Positions 1-9,111 are shown, counted from the stretch's first letter. The stretch is DNA of 54,390 nucleotides from Bradyrhizobium embrapense (GCF_001189235.2 NZ_LFIP02000019.1:1-54390), one strand, 5' to 3'. Notes: generated by a model not told the origin, from the sequence alone. Made by a program: numbers and translations.

Positions 1-1011
<1,011 letters not shown>

Positions 1012-1013
1012 GG

Positions 1014-2546
1014 TCACAGAGGCAAATTGTCGTGTTTCTTCGCGGGAATCTCGACCTTCTTATCCCTGAGCATCGCCAGCGCCCGCGCGATCCGGCGCCT
1101 TGTCGAATGCGGCATGATGACGTCGTCGATGTAGCCGCGCTCCGCGGCGATGAAGGGTGACAGGAAGCGGTCTTCGTATTCCTTGGTTCGCGCGGCGATC
1201 TTGTCGGGGTCGCCGATGTCACTGCGGAAGATGATCTCCACCGCACCCTTGGCGCCCATCACGGCGATCTGCGCGGTCGGCCAGGCGTAGTTCATGTCGG
1301 CGCCGATTTCCTTCGACGCCATGACGTCGAACGCGCCGCCATAGGCCTTGCGGGTGATGATGGTGACGAGCGGCACCGTGCACTTCGAATAGGCGAACAG
1401 AAACTTGGCACCGTGCTTGATCAGGCCGCCATATTCTTGGCTCGTGCCCGGCAGGAAGCCCGGCACGTCGACGAAGGTCACGATCGGGATGTTGAAGGCA
1501 TCACAAAAACGGACGAAGCGCGCGGCCTTGCGCGAGGCATCGCTGTCCAGCACGCCCGCCAGCACCATCGGCTGGTTGGCGACGAAGCCCACCGTGCGGC
1601 CCGCGATGCGACCGAAGCCGGTGACGATGTTCTTGGCGAACGTCTCCGAGATCTCGAAGAAGTCGCCCTCGTCGACGACCTTCAGGATCAGCTCCTTCAT
1701 GTCGTAGGGCTTGTTCGGATTGTCGGGGATCAGCGTGTCCAGGGACATGTCGACCCGGCCGATATCGTCGAAGCTCGGCCATTCCGGCACGCCGTCGGTG
1801 TTGTTGCTGGGAAGGAAGTCGATCAGCCGGCGCATCTGCAACAGCGCATCGACGTCGTTCTCGAAGGCACCGTCGGCGATCGAGGAGCGCGTCGCGTGCA
1901 CCGAGGCGCCGCCGAGCTCCTCGGCCGTCACCAACTCGTTGGTGACGGTCTTCACCACGTCGGGGCCGGTGACGAACATATAGCTGGTGTTCTTCACCAT
2001 GAAGATGAAGTCGGTCATCGCAGGCGAATAGACGTCGCCGCCGGCGCAGGGGCCCATGATGACAGAGATCTGCGGGATCACGCCCGAGGCCTGCACGTTG
2101 CGGCGGAACACATAGGAATAGCCCGCGAGCGCAGCGACGCCCTCCTGGATGCGCGCGCCGCCGGCGTCATAAAGGCCGATGATCGGCGCCCTCGCCTTCA
2201 TCGCCATGTCCTGAAGTTTCGTGATCTTCAGTGCATGGGTTTCCGACAGCGAGCCGCCGAACACGGTGAAGTCCTTGGCGAAGACAAAGGTCTTGCGGCC
2301 GTTGACCGTGCCCCAGCCAGTGACGACGCCGTCGCCGGGGATCCTGGTCTTCTCCATGCCGAACTCGATCGAGCGGTGCTCGACGAACATGTCGAATTCC
2401 TCGAACGAGCCCTTGTCCAGCAGGAGCTCGATCCGCTCGCGGGCGGTCAGCTTGCCGCGGGCGTGCTGCGCCTCGATACGCTTTTCGCCGCCGCCAAACC
2501 TTGCGCCGACACGACGTTCTTCAAGAGCTTCGATTGTGGAGATCAC
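1014..2546 (-). CDS. pccB: Propionyl-CoA carboxylase carboxyltransferase (beta) subunit
   Basis: This is the carboxyltransferase subunit, which moves CO2 from carboxybiotin to propionyl-CoA to give methylmalonyl-CoA. The 510-residue product has the family N-terminus (ALEERR, then KRIEAQHARGKLTARERIELLLD) and two crotonase-like halves. The glycine-rich oxyanion segment GPCAGGDVYSPAMTDF lies in the first half and GGAFDVMASKEIGAD in the second. I chose GTG at 2546-2544, preceded by a purine-rich GGGGGTG, because the open frame upstream reads into the regulatory region and has no family similarity. It is the first gene of pccB-pccA and diverges from the regulator at 2677. Confidence 0.95.
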   Translation of the reverse strand: MISTIEALEERRVGARFGGGEKRIEAQHARGKLTARERIELLLDKGSFEEFDMFVEHRSIEFGMEKTRIPGDGVVTGWGTVNGRKTFVFAKDFTVFGGSLSETHALKITKLQDMAMKARAPIIGLYDAGGARIQEGVAALAGYSYVFRRNVQASGVIPQISVIMGPCAGGDVYSPAMTDFIFMVKNTSYMFVTGPDVVKTVTNELVTAEELGGASVHATRSSIADGAFENDVDALLQMRRLIDFLPSNNTDGVPEWPSFDDIGRVDMSLDTLIPDNPNKPYDMKELILKVVDEGDFFEISETFAKNIVTGFGRIAGRTVGFVANQPMVLAGVLDSDASRKAARFVRFCDAFNIPIVTFVDVPGFLPGTSQEYGGLIKHGAKFLFAYSKCTVPLVTIITRKAYGGAFDVMASKEIGADMNYAWPTAQIAVMGAKGAVEIIFRSDIGDPDKIAARTKEYEDRFLSPFIAAERGYIDDVIMPHSTRRRIARALAMLRDKKVEIPAKKHDNLPL

Positions 2547-2628
2547 ACAACACCCCCGTCGGGTCGGCGAGCAAGTTTTACCCCGCCATACACAAGCGAT
2601 CCGAGGCTTGAGAAGGCTTGAAGACGCA

Positions 2629-2679
2629 CATTTGCACATGTTACAAACCTGCAAACAGTAAATTGCGAAGTTGCAAATG
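2629..2679. promoter_or_regulatory. Candidate PccR operator cluster between pccB and pccR
   Basis: The sequence contains a cluster of TTTGCAAA-like octamers: TTTGCACA at 2631, TACAAACC and TGCAAACA around 2642-2657, AATTGCGAA at 2661 and GTTGCAAAT at 2670-2678. The last two form a close direct repeat (TTGCGAA, one base, TTGCAAA). From memory, PccR of Rhodobacter sphaeroides (ScfR family) recognises paired TTTGCAAA sites upstream of its propionyl-CoA genes. The site overlaps the start of pccR, so autoregulation together with control of pccBA is likely. Confidence 0.55.
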
Positions 2680-4083
2680 GCAGGAAAGCTTTATATCGGC
2701 CGCAGGTTCCGTGAGATAAGGGAGGGCAAAATGCTCACCCAGGCGGCGTTCGCGGAGCGGCTGGGAATCTCGCTCAGTTACCTGAACCAGATCGAGAACA
2801 ATCAGCGGCCGGTCTCGGCCTCCGTACTGGTGCTGCTTGCCGAAAAATTTCAGGTCGACCTCAGCTCTTTGTCGCTCAACGACAGCGACAAAGTCATTTC
2901 GATGCTGGCTGAGTCGTTGGCTGATCCGATCTTCGCCTCCTACACGCCCAGCATACAAGAGTTGAAGCTGGTGGTTCAGAACGCTCCCGGTTTTGCTCAA
3001 GCGCTCCTGAACGCGCATCAGGCATATCGGCGCAACAGCGAACAGCTCGCCAGCCTGGATGGCCAGATCGCCAACGTGGCGGGAGAACCGACGGCTTATG
3101 AGGAAGTTCGTGATTTCTTTCACCTGGTCGACAATTACGTCCATGAGTTGGATACCGCGGCCGAGGCTCTTGCGGGCCAGCTGAATATTCCCGACAGCAA
3201 CGCGACGAGCGCGTTGATCAGCTACCTGGAATCGAAACATGGCGTGCAGACTCGCCAGAGCGCTCCGAACGAGACTTCATTGCGGCAATTCGATCGCGCA
3301 TCGCGCACGCTGTTCCTAAGCCAATATCTGCCGACACCAACCCGAACCTTCCAAATAGCCTTGCAAATCGCGGCCCTTGAAGAAGAAGACCGGATTGGTC
3401 AGATTGCAGATAAAGCGACATTTCGATCAGTCGATGCGCGAAACGTGTGCGCCGCCGGATTGCGAAACTATTTTGCGGGCGCCCTCGTTCTACCGTACCA
3501 ACGATTCCTGCAATCAGCTCGAGAGCTGCGGCACGATCTCGAATTGCTCGCGACCAGGTTCGGCGCAAGCCTGGAGCAGGTTGCTCATCGCTTGTCTACG
3601 CTTCAGCGGCAAGGCTCGAAGGGTGTGCCCGTTTTCTTCGCCCGACTGGACCGCGCCGGGAACATCACCAAACGCCACAGCGCGGCAAAACTGCAATTTG
3701 CACGCTACGGAGCCGCCTGCCCGCTCTGGAATGCGCACCAGGCATTCGAGGCCCCAAGCCAAATCATTCGGCAACTCGCCGAGACACCGGACGGCATTCG
3801 ATTTCTTTGCATCGCAACCGAACTTTCGAAAGGCCGGGGCGGCTTCGGCTCTCCTCGTCCGCGCTATGCCATCGCGCTGGGATGCGAAGTCTCCTATGCA
3901 AAGGATTTCGTATATGCAGACGGGCTCGACCTCACAAGCAAAGGCACCTTCGATCCGATCGGAATTTCTTGTCGAATCTGCGAGCGGACCAATTGTCCTC
4001 AACGCGCGATCCCGCCGCTCAAGAGCAGATTGAGAATAGACCGCGATCGCAGGGACATACTGCCCTACCAATTACCCGGCTAG
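2677..4083 (+). CDS. pccR: Short-chain acyl-CoA responsive regulator, ScfR/PccR/RamB family
   Basis: This is an XRE-type transcription regulator of the ScfR family, 468 residues long. An HTH_3 domain occupies about residues 6-60 (GRRFREIREG, then LTQAAFAERLGISLSYLNQI). A central IrrE-like region and the family's C-terminal domain follow, with the conserved cysteine pattern CRICERTNCPQR near residues 434-445. Family members sense acyl-CoAs and control propionate or acetate assimilation. An in-frame TTG lies six bases upstream, but ATG at 2677 gives the standard start MAGKLYIGRRFREIR. The divergent pccBA operon and the TTTGCAAA-like sites support the PccR assignment. Confidence 0.85.
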   Translation: MAGKLYIGRRFREIREGKMLTQAAFAERLGISLSYLNQIENNQRPVSASVLVLLAEKFQVDLSSLSLNDSDKVISMLAESLADPIFASYTPSIQELKLVVQNAPGFAQALLNAHQAYRRNSEQLASLDGQIANVAGEPTAYEEVRDFFHLVDNYVHELDTAAEALAGQLNIPDSNATSALISYLESKHGVQTRQSAPNETSLRQFDRASRTLFLSQYLPTPTRTFQIALQIAALEEEDRIGQIADKATFRSVDARNVCAAGLRNYFAGALVLPYQRFLQSARELRHDLELLATRFGASLEQVAHRLSTLQRQGSKGVPVFFARLDRAGNITKRHSAAKLQFARYGAACPLWNAHQAFEAPSQIIRQLAETPDGIRFLCIATELSKGRGGFGSPRPRYAIALGCEVSYAKDFVYADGLDLTSKGTFDPIGISCRICERTNCPQRAIPPLKSRLRIDRDRRDILPYQLPG

Positions 4084-4396
4084 ATTCGTCGACGACAAAG
4101 CCGGGATCTGCAGTGATCGCGGGCTTGGGCTGGGACCTGGTTCAGTTCCCGCGACCAGAGCATTGCACAGATTGCAATCGTGTTGCTCATCACGACGGCA
4201 GCAGTCAACTGCGCGCAGGCCACATGTTCGGGCGGCATAATCAGATTGACCGTTTTTCGATACAAGTCGTCATTTTATCGAAATTCTACATGCCCGGGCG
4301 AGGGATAGCATTTGTTCATCGAGATGTCACCACGCGGAATAACGCGAGGGGCCGGGCCTCGATGGGACGACGAATGCTTGCCCATGGGAGAACGAA
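4084..4396. other. AT-rich intergenic region upstream of the Lrp-like gene
   Basis: I see no coding sequence on either strand in these 313 bases. Composition becomes more AT-rich from about 4230. The only clear structure is the inverted repeat at 4255-4283, listed separately. Confidence 0.5.
4255..4283. promoter_or_regulatory. Inverted repeat, possible Lrp operator
   Basis: TTTCGATA (4255-4262) and TATCGAAA (4276-4283) are perfect inverted copies separated by 13 bases, so the arm centres lie 21 bases (two helical turns) apart. The site sits 114 bases upstream of the Lrp/AsnC start. Lrp-type regulators commonly bind such spaced dyads and autoregulate; the assignment here is inference. Confidence 0.4.
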
Positions 4397-5035
4397 ATGA
4401 CGACGACGGCTTTGGACAGGATCGACATAAAGATCTTGAATGAACTGCAGCAGAACGCAAGTTTGACCAATGTTGAACTCGCTTCCCGCGTCAATCTCTC
4501 ACCGTCTCCGTGTCTCGCTCGAGTTCGAACGCTCGAAAAACTCGGGGTCATTGACCGGCGAATTGCGGTGCTGGATCCCGCAGTTCTCGGCATCGGCGTT
4601 ACGGCATTCATACAAGTAAAGCTTGAAAGGCAGGCCCAGTCATCACTCGAGAGCTTTACGTGTTCAATCGACCGCATTGGCGAGGTGATGGAATGCTATC
4701 TGATGACGGGCGACAACGATTATCTTCTCCGCGTTATGGTGTCTGACATCGATGCTCTTGAAGACCTCATCGTAAACAAGCTCTCGCGTATAACCGGCGT
4801 TTCGAGTATTCGCTCGAATTTGGCCTTGAAGCGGATTTCCCACAAGACGGTCCTCCCTATCGACACGAACCGGCCAGTTCAGGTCAAGTCGTGCAGCTCA
4901 GCTTCAAGGCGACTCGACAGGCCCGCCAAACAGCAATACGACGCCTCGCCCCAGGCGCGGATCGATGGCGGCATGAATCTCGAGACTTCGCGGATTTCGC
5001 GGGGTGACGGGCAGTACCCCTCAAGCCTTCCTTAG
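4397..5035 (+). CDS. Lrp/AsnC family regulator with abnormal C-terminal extension
   Basis: This is an Lrp/AsnC regulator with an N-terminal winged HTH (about residues 5-55, LDRIDIKILNELQQNASLTN, then LSPSPCLARVRTLEKLG) and a RAM ligand-binding domain (about 65-152). The family usually ends near the equivalent of TVLPI at residues 151-155. Here the frame continues for 57 residues of Arg/Ser-rich sequence with no family similarity, so the original stop has probably been lost. No amino-acid gene of the usual target kind lies beside it. It sits at the edge of the accessory segment. The HTH and RAM calls are secure; the tail may or may not be tolerated. Confidence 0.82.
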   Translation: MTTTALDRIDIKILNELQQNASLTNVELASRVNLSPSPCLARVRTLEKLGVIDRRIAVLDPAVLGIGVTAFIQVKLERQAQSSLESFTCSIDRIGEVMECYLMTGDNDYLLRVMVSDIDALEDLIVNKLSRITGVSSIRSNLALKRISHKTVLPIDTNRPVQVKSCSSASRRLDRPAKQQYDASPQARIDGGMNLETSRISRGDGQYPSSLP

Positions 5036-5210
5036 GCAAAGCCGCGCAGGAGAACAGTCTCGACCTTGCGCTCGTTGTTCGGGCTTTTTTGCCCAACGCA
5101 CAAAGATCGAATGCCGTTCGGCGTTCGATCGCGCACGCTTAACGCGACGGTCAAAAGCTGGCCGCTGGAGAAAGGCTCCCGCGCGAGGTGCGGGAGCCCA
5201 AGATCCCGAG

Positions 5211-5531
5211 CTAGTCTCCGGGATTCCAGATCAGGAAAAAGCCGTTGTCATCGCCCAGGCCGACGGCTCGGCCAAGGTTGGCGTAGAGCTTGCGAGACCC
5301 GAGTTCGGGTGCCGCAAGTGACAGGCTGACGTAGTCCTTGCCGCTGCTTTCGCCACGCCGGATCCAGCCGGCTCCGATCTCAACGCCCTGGGCGAGGATG
5401 CGGAAGTCCGGCTGAGCCTCGGTCGACTTGGCGCTGGGAACGATGTCGATGTGGGCTCGGATGGACAAAGTCTTGAGCTCGCCCCTAAAGCCGCCGTTGT
5501 CGTTACGGGTGACGAATCCGATCGCAGTCAT
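5211..5531 (-). CDS. DUF736 family protein
   Basis: The 106-residue product begins MTAIGFVTRNDNGGFRGELK and ends FFLIWNPGD, with the DUF736 pattern throughout (FRGELKTLSI, DFRILAQGVEIGAGWIRR, DYVSLSLAAPELGSRKLYAN). DUF736 genes are almost confined to plasmids and integrative conjugative elements of alphaproteobacteria. Their function is unknown. Here the usual partner genes of such elements are absent, so it looks like a survivor of a decayed element together with the recombinase at 6643. The protein itself appears full length. Confidence 0.88.
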   Translation of the reverse strand: MTAIGFVTRNDNGGFRGELKTLSIRAHIDIVPSAKSTEAQPDFRILAQGVEIGAGWIRRGESSGKDYVSLSLAAPELGSRKLYANLGRAVGLGDDNGFFLIWNPGD

Positions 5532-6442
5532 GGTCTGTCTCCTTTGCTGCCGCAGGGCCGATCCCCTGCGATGGCGAGACCGTCATGGCGGCCGGAACGC
5601 CGCCGAACCCCTGGGCGAAGCGTCAGCGGCGCACCCGAGCTCGCGCCTTTTTTTGCAGCGAAGCGGCCGCGAGGAGCCGGCTTGCCGGCGGGGAAAGAAG
5701 AAGCATGCGAGGGTTTCGGGCGGCGGTACGGTTGCCATAGGTCGTAAAGCCATGAGCAGAGAGATCGTCTCTGAAGCAGCGGCAAGACAGACATCGAGCG
5801 CACCGGGATCCCGAACCGAAGCGCACCCATGGGTTCGTCAGGCCGTGCTCCACCTGTCAAATCTACCAAGCGGCAAAACATCCGACCCGATAGAATCTAG
5901 CAAGCCACGTCGAGCAAGCGCCGCATATTGTTGAACCGGATAGACCTATCGGCCGGCGTGTGACCGCTGCGCGTAGCCAGGTCAACGGGTCAACTTCGTC
6001 GAGCCTGTTTCGCCCGCACCGTTGACGGTAGCAAAGATTGGCAGTCAAGAATTTAGCCGAAACGAACAACGTGAAAATGAGGCCCTTCGCAAAAGTGATC
6101 GATATCCGCACCTAAGCTAACGCTGGCGCTTCCGTCCCACGCATTCTTCCTGCCCGCTCATGTCGGCCCAAACTGCGGCTCGTCGCAATTGAGTTGCCGT
6201 CCACGGGTTGATTGTATGTGCCGATGGGCTCTGACGATCCCGAGACGTCCAGCACCATGGCGCGGCTGATCAAAAGCGGCAACGCTGATCAGGGTCGCAG
6301 CTTTGATCAATGCAGGATAACATGTCCGGCTCCGGTCACCCCCGAGACAAACACACGCTCTAAACAATCAGAGAAACAAGAATGTCACTCGCCTAAGGCC
6401 CGATCATCGTCAGTGCGTTCGCGATTTTGCGATGCCGCTGAC
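5532..6442. other. Gene-poor remnant of the accessory element
   Basis: No open frame here has recognisable protein character. The first 170 bases upstream of the DUF736 start are GC-rich and hairpin-prone (for example GGCGGCCGGAACGCCGCC near 5587 and GCCGGCTTGCCGGC near 5677). I recall similar leaders before DUF736 genes on mobile elements, so this part may be a conserved leader. From 5880 to 6440 the sequence is more AT-rich and looks like non-coding or decayed DNA. A short frame ending near 6115 is too short to call. Confidence 0.4.
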
Positions 6443-6817
6443 ATGATCGGCACACAGCACCGCGAAGCTGTTGGTTTGCATGATCCGCTTCGGCTTTCTG
6501 TAGCAGCGGCCGTGGCATTTCCCGATGGTTCGATGACCGCCTCCGGGTTGCGCAGAGAGAGTTCTCGCGGAAGGCTCGTCATCGAGCGCATTGCAGGCAA
6601 AGATTACACGACACTCTTTCATATAGAGAGAATGAGGGAATTATGCCGCGTCCAAGCAAAGGAGCCCGGCTCTACAGACGTAAAGCACGGTATCGCGGAG
6701 GCGACCTCGTCGCCCAGTCCGTTTGGATTATCAAAGACGGCGACCGGCATATCGCCACAGGATGCATTGCGAGCGCGTCTGAAACAAAGCCTCCGCAGAA
6801 AGCAGAGCAAGCGCTAG
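6443..6817 (+). CDS. Excisionase-like small DNA-binding protein overlapping the integrase
   Basis: The 124-residue product contains LRLSVAAAVAFPDGSMTASG followed by LRRESSRGRLVIERIAGKDY, a MerR/excisionase-like winged-helix segment (residues about 14-62) that I recall immediately upstream of Bradyrhizobium tyrosine recombinases. Its role would be recombination directionality or control of the integrase. The start is uncertain: ATG at 6443 is used, but TTG at 6476 (giving MHDPLRLSV) is equally plausible. The 3' third, residues 68-124, overlaps the first 175 bases of the integrase in another frame. The family resemblance is from memory and the overlap is directly visible. Confidence 0.6.
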   Translation: MIGTQHREAVGLHDPLRLSVAAAVAFPDGSMTASGLRRESSRGRLVIERIAGKDYTTLFHIERMRELCRVQAKEPGSTDVKHGIAEATSSPSPFGLSKTATGISPQDALRARLKQSLRRKQSKR

Positions 6818-7923
6818 CAAATTACATCGCGCAAAAATACCAACCGGAGCGCAGCCGACGAGATATCGACGACATCGATTGCGCCGACGTGCTGTCGATC
6901 TATCTGACCGATATCGGTGAGCCCGGTGATCAGTTTGAAATCGAAGCGAGGATCGACCGGCTTAATGACTTCTGGGGCGGCAAGAAGCTGGCGGCAGTCA
7001 ACGCGCAAACCTGTGCCGGTTACGTTAAACATCGCGGCAGCCGGGGCGGCGCGCGTCGTGACCTCGAGACTTTTCGTGCCGCGATCAACCATCATGCAAA
7101 GGAGGGATTTCACCGCGGCACGGTTCGCGTTTCCCTCCCGGCAAAAGGTGAGGCGCGCGATCGGTGGCTGACACGCAGCGAGGCGGCGGCCCTGATTTGG
7201 CAATGTTGGCGCTATCGCGAAAAGCAGACCGTCCATGCCGGCAGCTCAAGGGGCAACCCGGTCCGGACAGATCGCCGGCCGCTGCGACACGTGGCCAGAT
7301 TTATCCTGATCGGCCTCTACACCGGCACCAGGGCCGGGGCAATCGCGGCGGCATCGCCTTACCCCGAGCTTGGACACTCGTACGTCGATCTCGAGCGTGG
7401 TATCTTCTACCGAAGGCCGATCGGGAAGCGAGCCACCAAGAAGCGTCAGACGCCAGCCCCGCTCCCACCCCGGCTATTGGCTCATTTGCGTCGTTGGCAA
7501 GACCGGAAGCTGATCAACACCTGCTTCGTCGAGTTCAATGGCAAGCCGGTCGCTTCCGTCAAGAAAGGCTTCAAATCTGCCGTGGATCTGGCCAGGTTAC
7601 CCGGGAAAGTCACTCCGCACACGTTGCGCCACACGGCAGCGACCTGGCTGATGCAGCGCGGCGTGCCGATTTGGGAGGCAACCGGGTTCCTCGGCATGTC
7701 GGCGGAGGTCCTGCAGGAAACCTATGGCCATCACCATCCCGATCATTTGCACGGGGCGGCGGCAGCCATCGGCCAGAAAGCGCGGTATGTTTCGGTGGTC
7801 AAATCGGTGGTTGACTTGGGAACAACCACCGATGAGAAGAAAAAACCTAAGGAAATCTGGTCGGAGTGGCAGGATTCGAACCTGCGACCCCTGCGTCCCG
7901 AACGCAGTGCTCTACCGGGCTGA
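6643..7923 (+). CDS. Tyrosine recombinase (integrase) of an element inserted at tRNA-Pro
   Basis: This is a site-specific tyrosine recombinase of 426 residues. The N-terminus MPRPSKGARLYRRKARY is typical of rhizobial island integrases. Catalytic residues are visible: Arg230 in LYTGTRAG, His326 and Arg329 in HTLRH, and the nucleophile Tyr361 in ETYGHHHPDH. ATG 6643 follows a GAGGGA ribosome site. Residues 406-426 (from SEWQDSNLRPL) are encoded by the antisense strand of the tRNA-Pro gene and the TGA stop lies inside it. The gene therefore points into the attachment site. It appears intact, although the surrounding element is mostly gone. Confidence 0.93.
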   Translation: MPRPSKGARLYRRKARYRGGDLVAQSVWIIKDGDRHIATGCIASASETKPPQKAEQALANYIAQKYQPERSRRDIDDIDCADVLSIYLTDIGEPGDQFEIEARIDRLNDFWGGKKLAAVNAQTCAGYVKHRGSRGGARRDLETFRAAINHHAKEGFHRGTVRVSLPAKGEARDRWLTRSEAAALIWQCWRYREKQTVHAGSSRGNPVRTDRRPLRHVARFILIGLYTGTRAGAIAAASPYPELGHSYVDLERGIFYRRPIGKRATKKRQTPAPLPPRLLAHLRRWQDRKLINTCFVEFNGKPVASVKKGFKSAVDLARLPGKVTPHTLRHTAATWLMQRGVPIWEATGFLGMSAEVLQETYGHHHPDHLHGAAAAIGQKARYVSVVKSVVDLGTTTDEKKKPKEIWSEWQDSNLRPLRPERSALPG

Positions 7924-7934
7924 GCCACACTCCG
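7858..7934 (-). tRNA. tRNA-Pro (anticodon CGG)
   Basis: Read on the minus strand, the acceptor arm is CGGAGTG paired with CACTCCG, followed by discriminator A and an encoded CCA (7858-7860). The anticodon stem-loop is CTGCG-TTCGGGA-CGCAG, which gives anticodon CGG, and the T-arm contains GGTTCGAATCC. The cloverleaf is complete. The 3' half serves as the attachment site of the integrase at 6643, whose frame enters it from the left. Confidence 0.97.
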
Positions 7935-8012
7935 ACTAGGAGGCCGGCTTATAGCGTCGGGTTTCGGGGACCGCAAGGGACCAAAGGCAACCAATTGAGG
8001 AATTGAGTCACA

Positions 8013-8999
8013 GTGGATACAGGCCTGAAAACGCACGTTTTGCCCGCCGGCGCCGCCGCCACGGCGACCGCGGCCGGGGTTCTGGCCGAGGGCGGCCTGG
8101 TGGCGTTTCCGACCGAGACGGTTTATGGCCTCGGCGCCGACGCCGGCAACGCCGCCGCGATCGCCCGGCTCTATCAGGCCAAGGGCCGGCCGGCCTTCAA
8201 TCCGCTGATCGCCCATGTCGCCGATCTCGGCGCCGCGCGCCGGATCGCCCTGTTCGACGGGCAGGCGTTACGACTGGCGGAAGCATTCTGGCCCGGTCCC
8301 CTGACCCTGGTGCTGCCGAAGGCGCTCTCCTGCCCGGTCGCCGAACTCGCGACCGCCGGGCTCGATACGGTCGCGATCCGCATTCCGGCCCACAAGGTGG
8401 CGCGCGATATCATCAAGGCCTTCGGCGGTGCTGTGGTAGCACCGTCGGCCAATCTCTCCGGCCACGTCTCGCCCACCACGGCCGAGCATGTGAACGGCGA
8501 TCTGGCGGGCCGGATCGACATGATCGTCGATGGCGGCCCCGTCGAGGTCGGCGTCGAATCCACCATCGTCGGCTGCTTCTCCGATCCGGTGCTGCTGCGG
8601 CCGGGCGGGCTGACGCGCGCCGAGATCGAGCGCGTGCTCGGCCATCCCTTGCAATCGCCGCCGCAGGATGCCGAAAGCGACGCTCAGCCGATCGCCCCGG
8701 GCATGCTCGCCTCGCATTATGCGCCGCGGACGCCGGTGCGGCTCAATGCCAGCGACGTCCATGTCGGCGAGGCCTTGCTGGCGTTCGGGCCGACCAAGGT
8801 CGCCCGGCGCGAATGTGCGTTGGTGGTGATGAACCTGTCCGAGCGCGGCGATCTCGCCGAGGCCGCCGCCAATCTGTTCGGCTACCTTCGCACGCTCGAC
8901 AAGAGAAACGCGGATGCTATCGCAGTGATGCCCATACCCGAGGACGGGCTCGGCGAAGCCATCAACGACCGGCTGCGCCGCGCAGCGGTTGGACGTTAG
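8013..8999 (+). CDS. sua5: L-threonylcarbamoyladenylate synthase, Sua5 type
   Basis: This enzyme makes threonylcarbamoyl-AMP from threonine, bicarbonate and ATP for t6A37 modification of ANN-decoding tRNAs. The YrdC domain covers about residues 10-205, with LVAFPTETVYGLGADA and KGRPAFNPLIAHV, and later VVAPSANLSG and GVESTIV. A C-terminal Sua5 domain follows the linker (PGMLASHYAPRTPV near residue 230). At 328 residues it is the long Sua5 form rather than short TsaC. The start is GTG at 8013, 78 bases past the tRNA-Pro gene, preceded by TTGAGGAATTGAG. Confidence 0.94.
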   Translation: MDTGLKTHVLPAGAAATATAAGVLAEGGLVAFPTETVYGLGADAGNAAAIARLYQAKGRPAFNPLIAHVADLGAARRIALFDGQALRLAEAFWPGPLTLVLPKALSCPVAELATAGLDTVAIRIPAHKVARDIIKAFGGAVVAPSANLSGHVSPTTAEHVNGDLAGRIDMIVDGGPVEVGVESTIVGCFSDPVLLRPGGLTRAEIERVLGHPLQSPPQDAESDAQPIAPGMLASHYAPRTPVRLNASDVHVGEALLAFGPTKVARRECALVVMNLSERGDLAEAAANLFGYLRTLDKRNADAIAVMPIPEDGLGEAINDRLRRAAVGR

Positions 9000-9001
9000 C
9001 A

Positions 9002-9042
9002 AGCATGATCCGGAAATGTGCCAGCCGGTTGTCCGCGCGACA
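9002..9042. repeat. Degenerate copy of the GCATGATCCGGAAAA hairpin repeat
   Basis: GCATGATCCGGAAATGTG followed by CCAGCCGGTTGTCCGCGCG is a decayed copy of the repeat seen at 17727, 19808 and 25889. It lies directly after the sua5 stop codon. Confidence 0.55.
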
Positions 9043-9111
9043 GACACCAGGCGTTTGCGCAGCGCGTCATGCCTCAATAAAGATCCCGACTGAGTGAAAG
9101 ACCAAGAAGAA

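Noticed and set aside
1413..2621. Long plus-strand open frame opposite pccB
   Set aside because: Antisense shadow of pccB caused by high GC at third positions; no recognisable protein features.
5528..6111. Several minus-strand frames between DUF736 and the excisionase-like gene
   Set aside because: None has protein-like composition, a ribosome site or family similarity; treated as a gene-poor remnant.
7858..7923. Integrase C-terminus SEWQDSNLRPL as a functional domain
   Set aside because: This peptide is what the antisense strand of a tRNA gene always encodes, so it is not evidence of a conserved protein domain.
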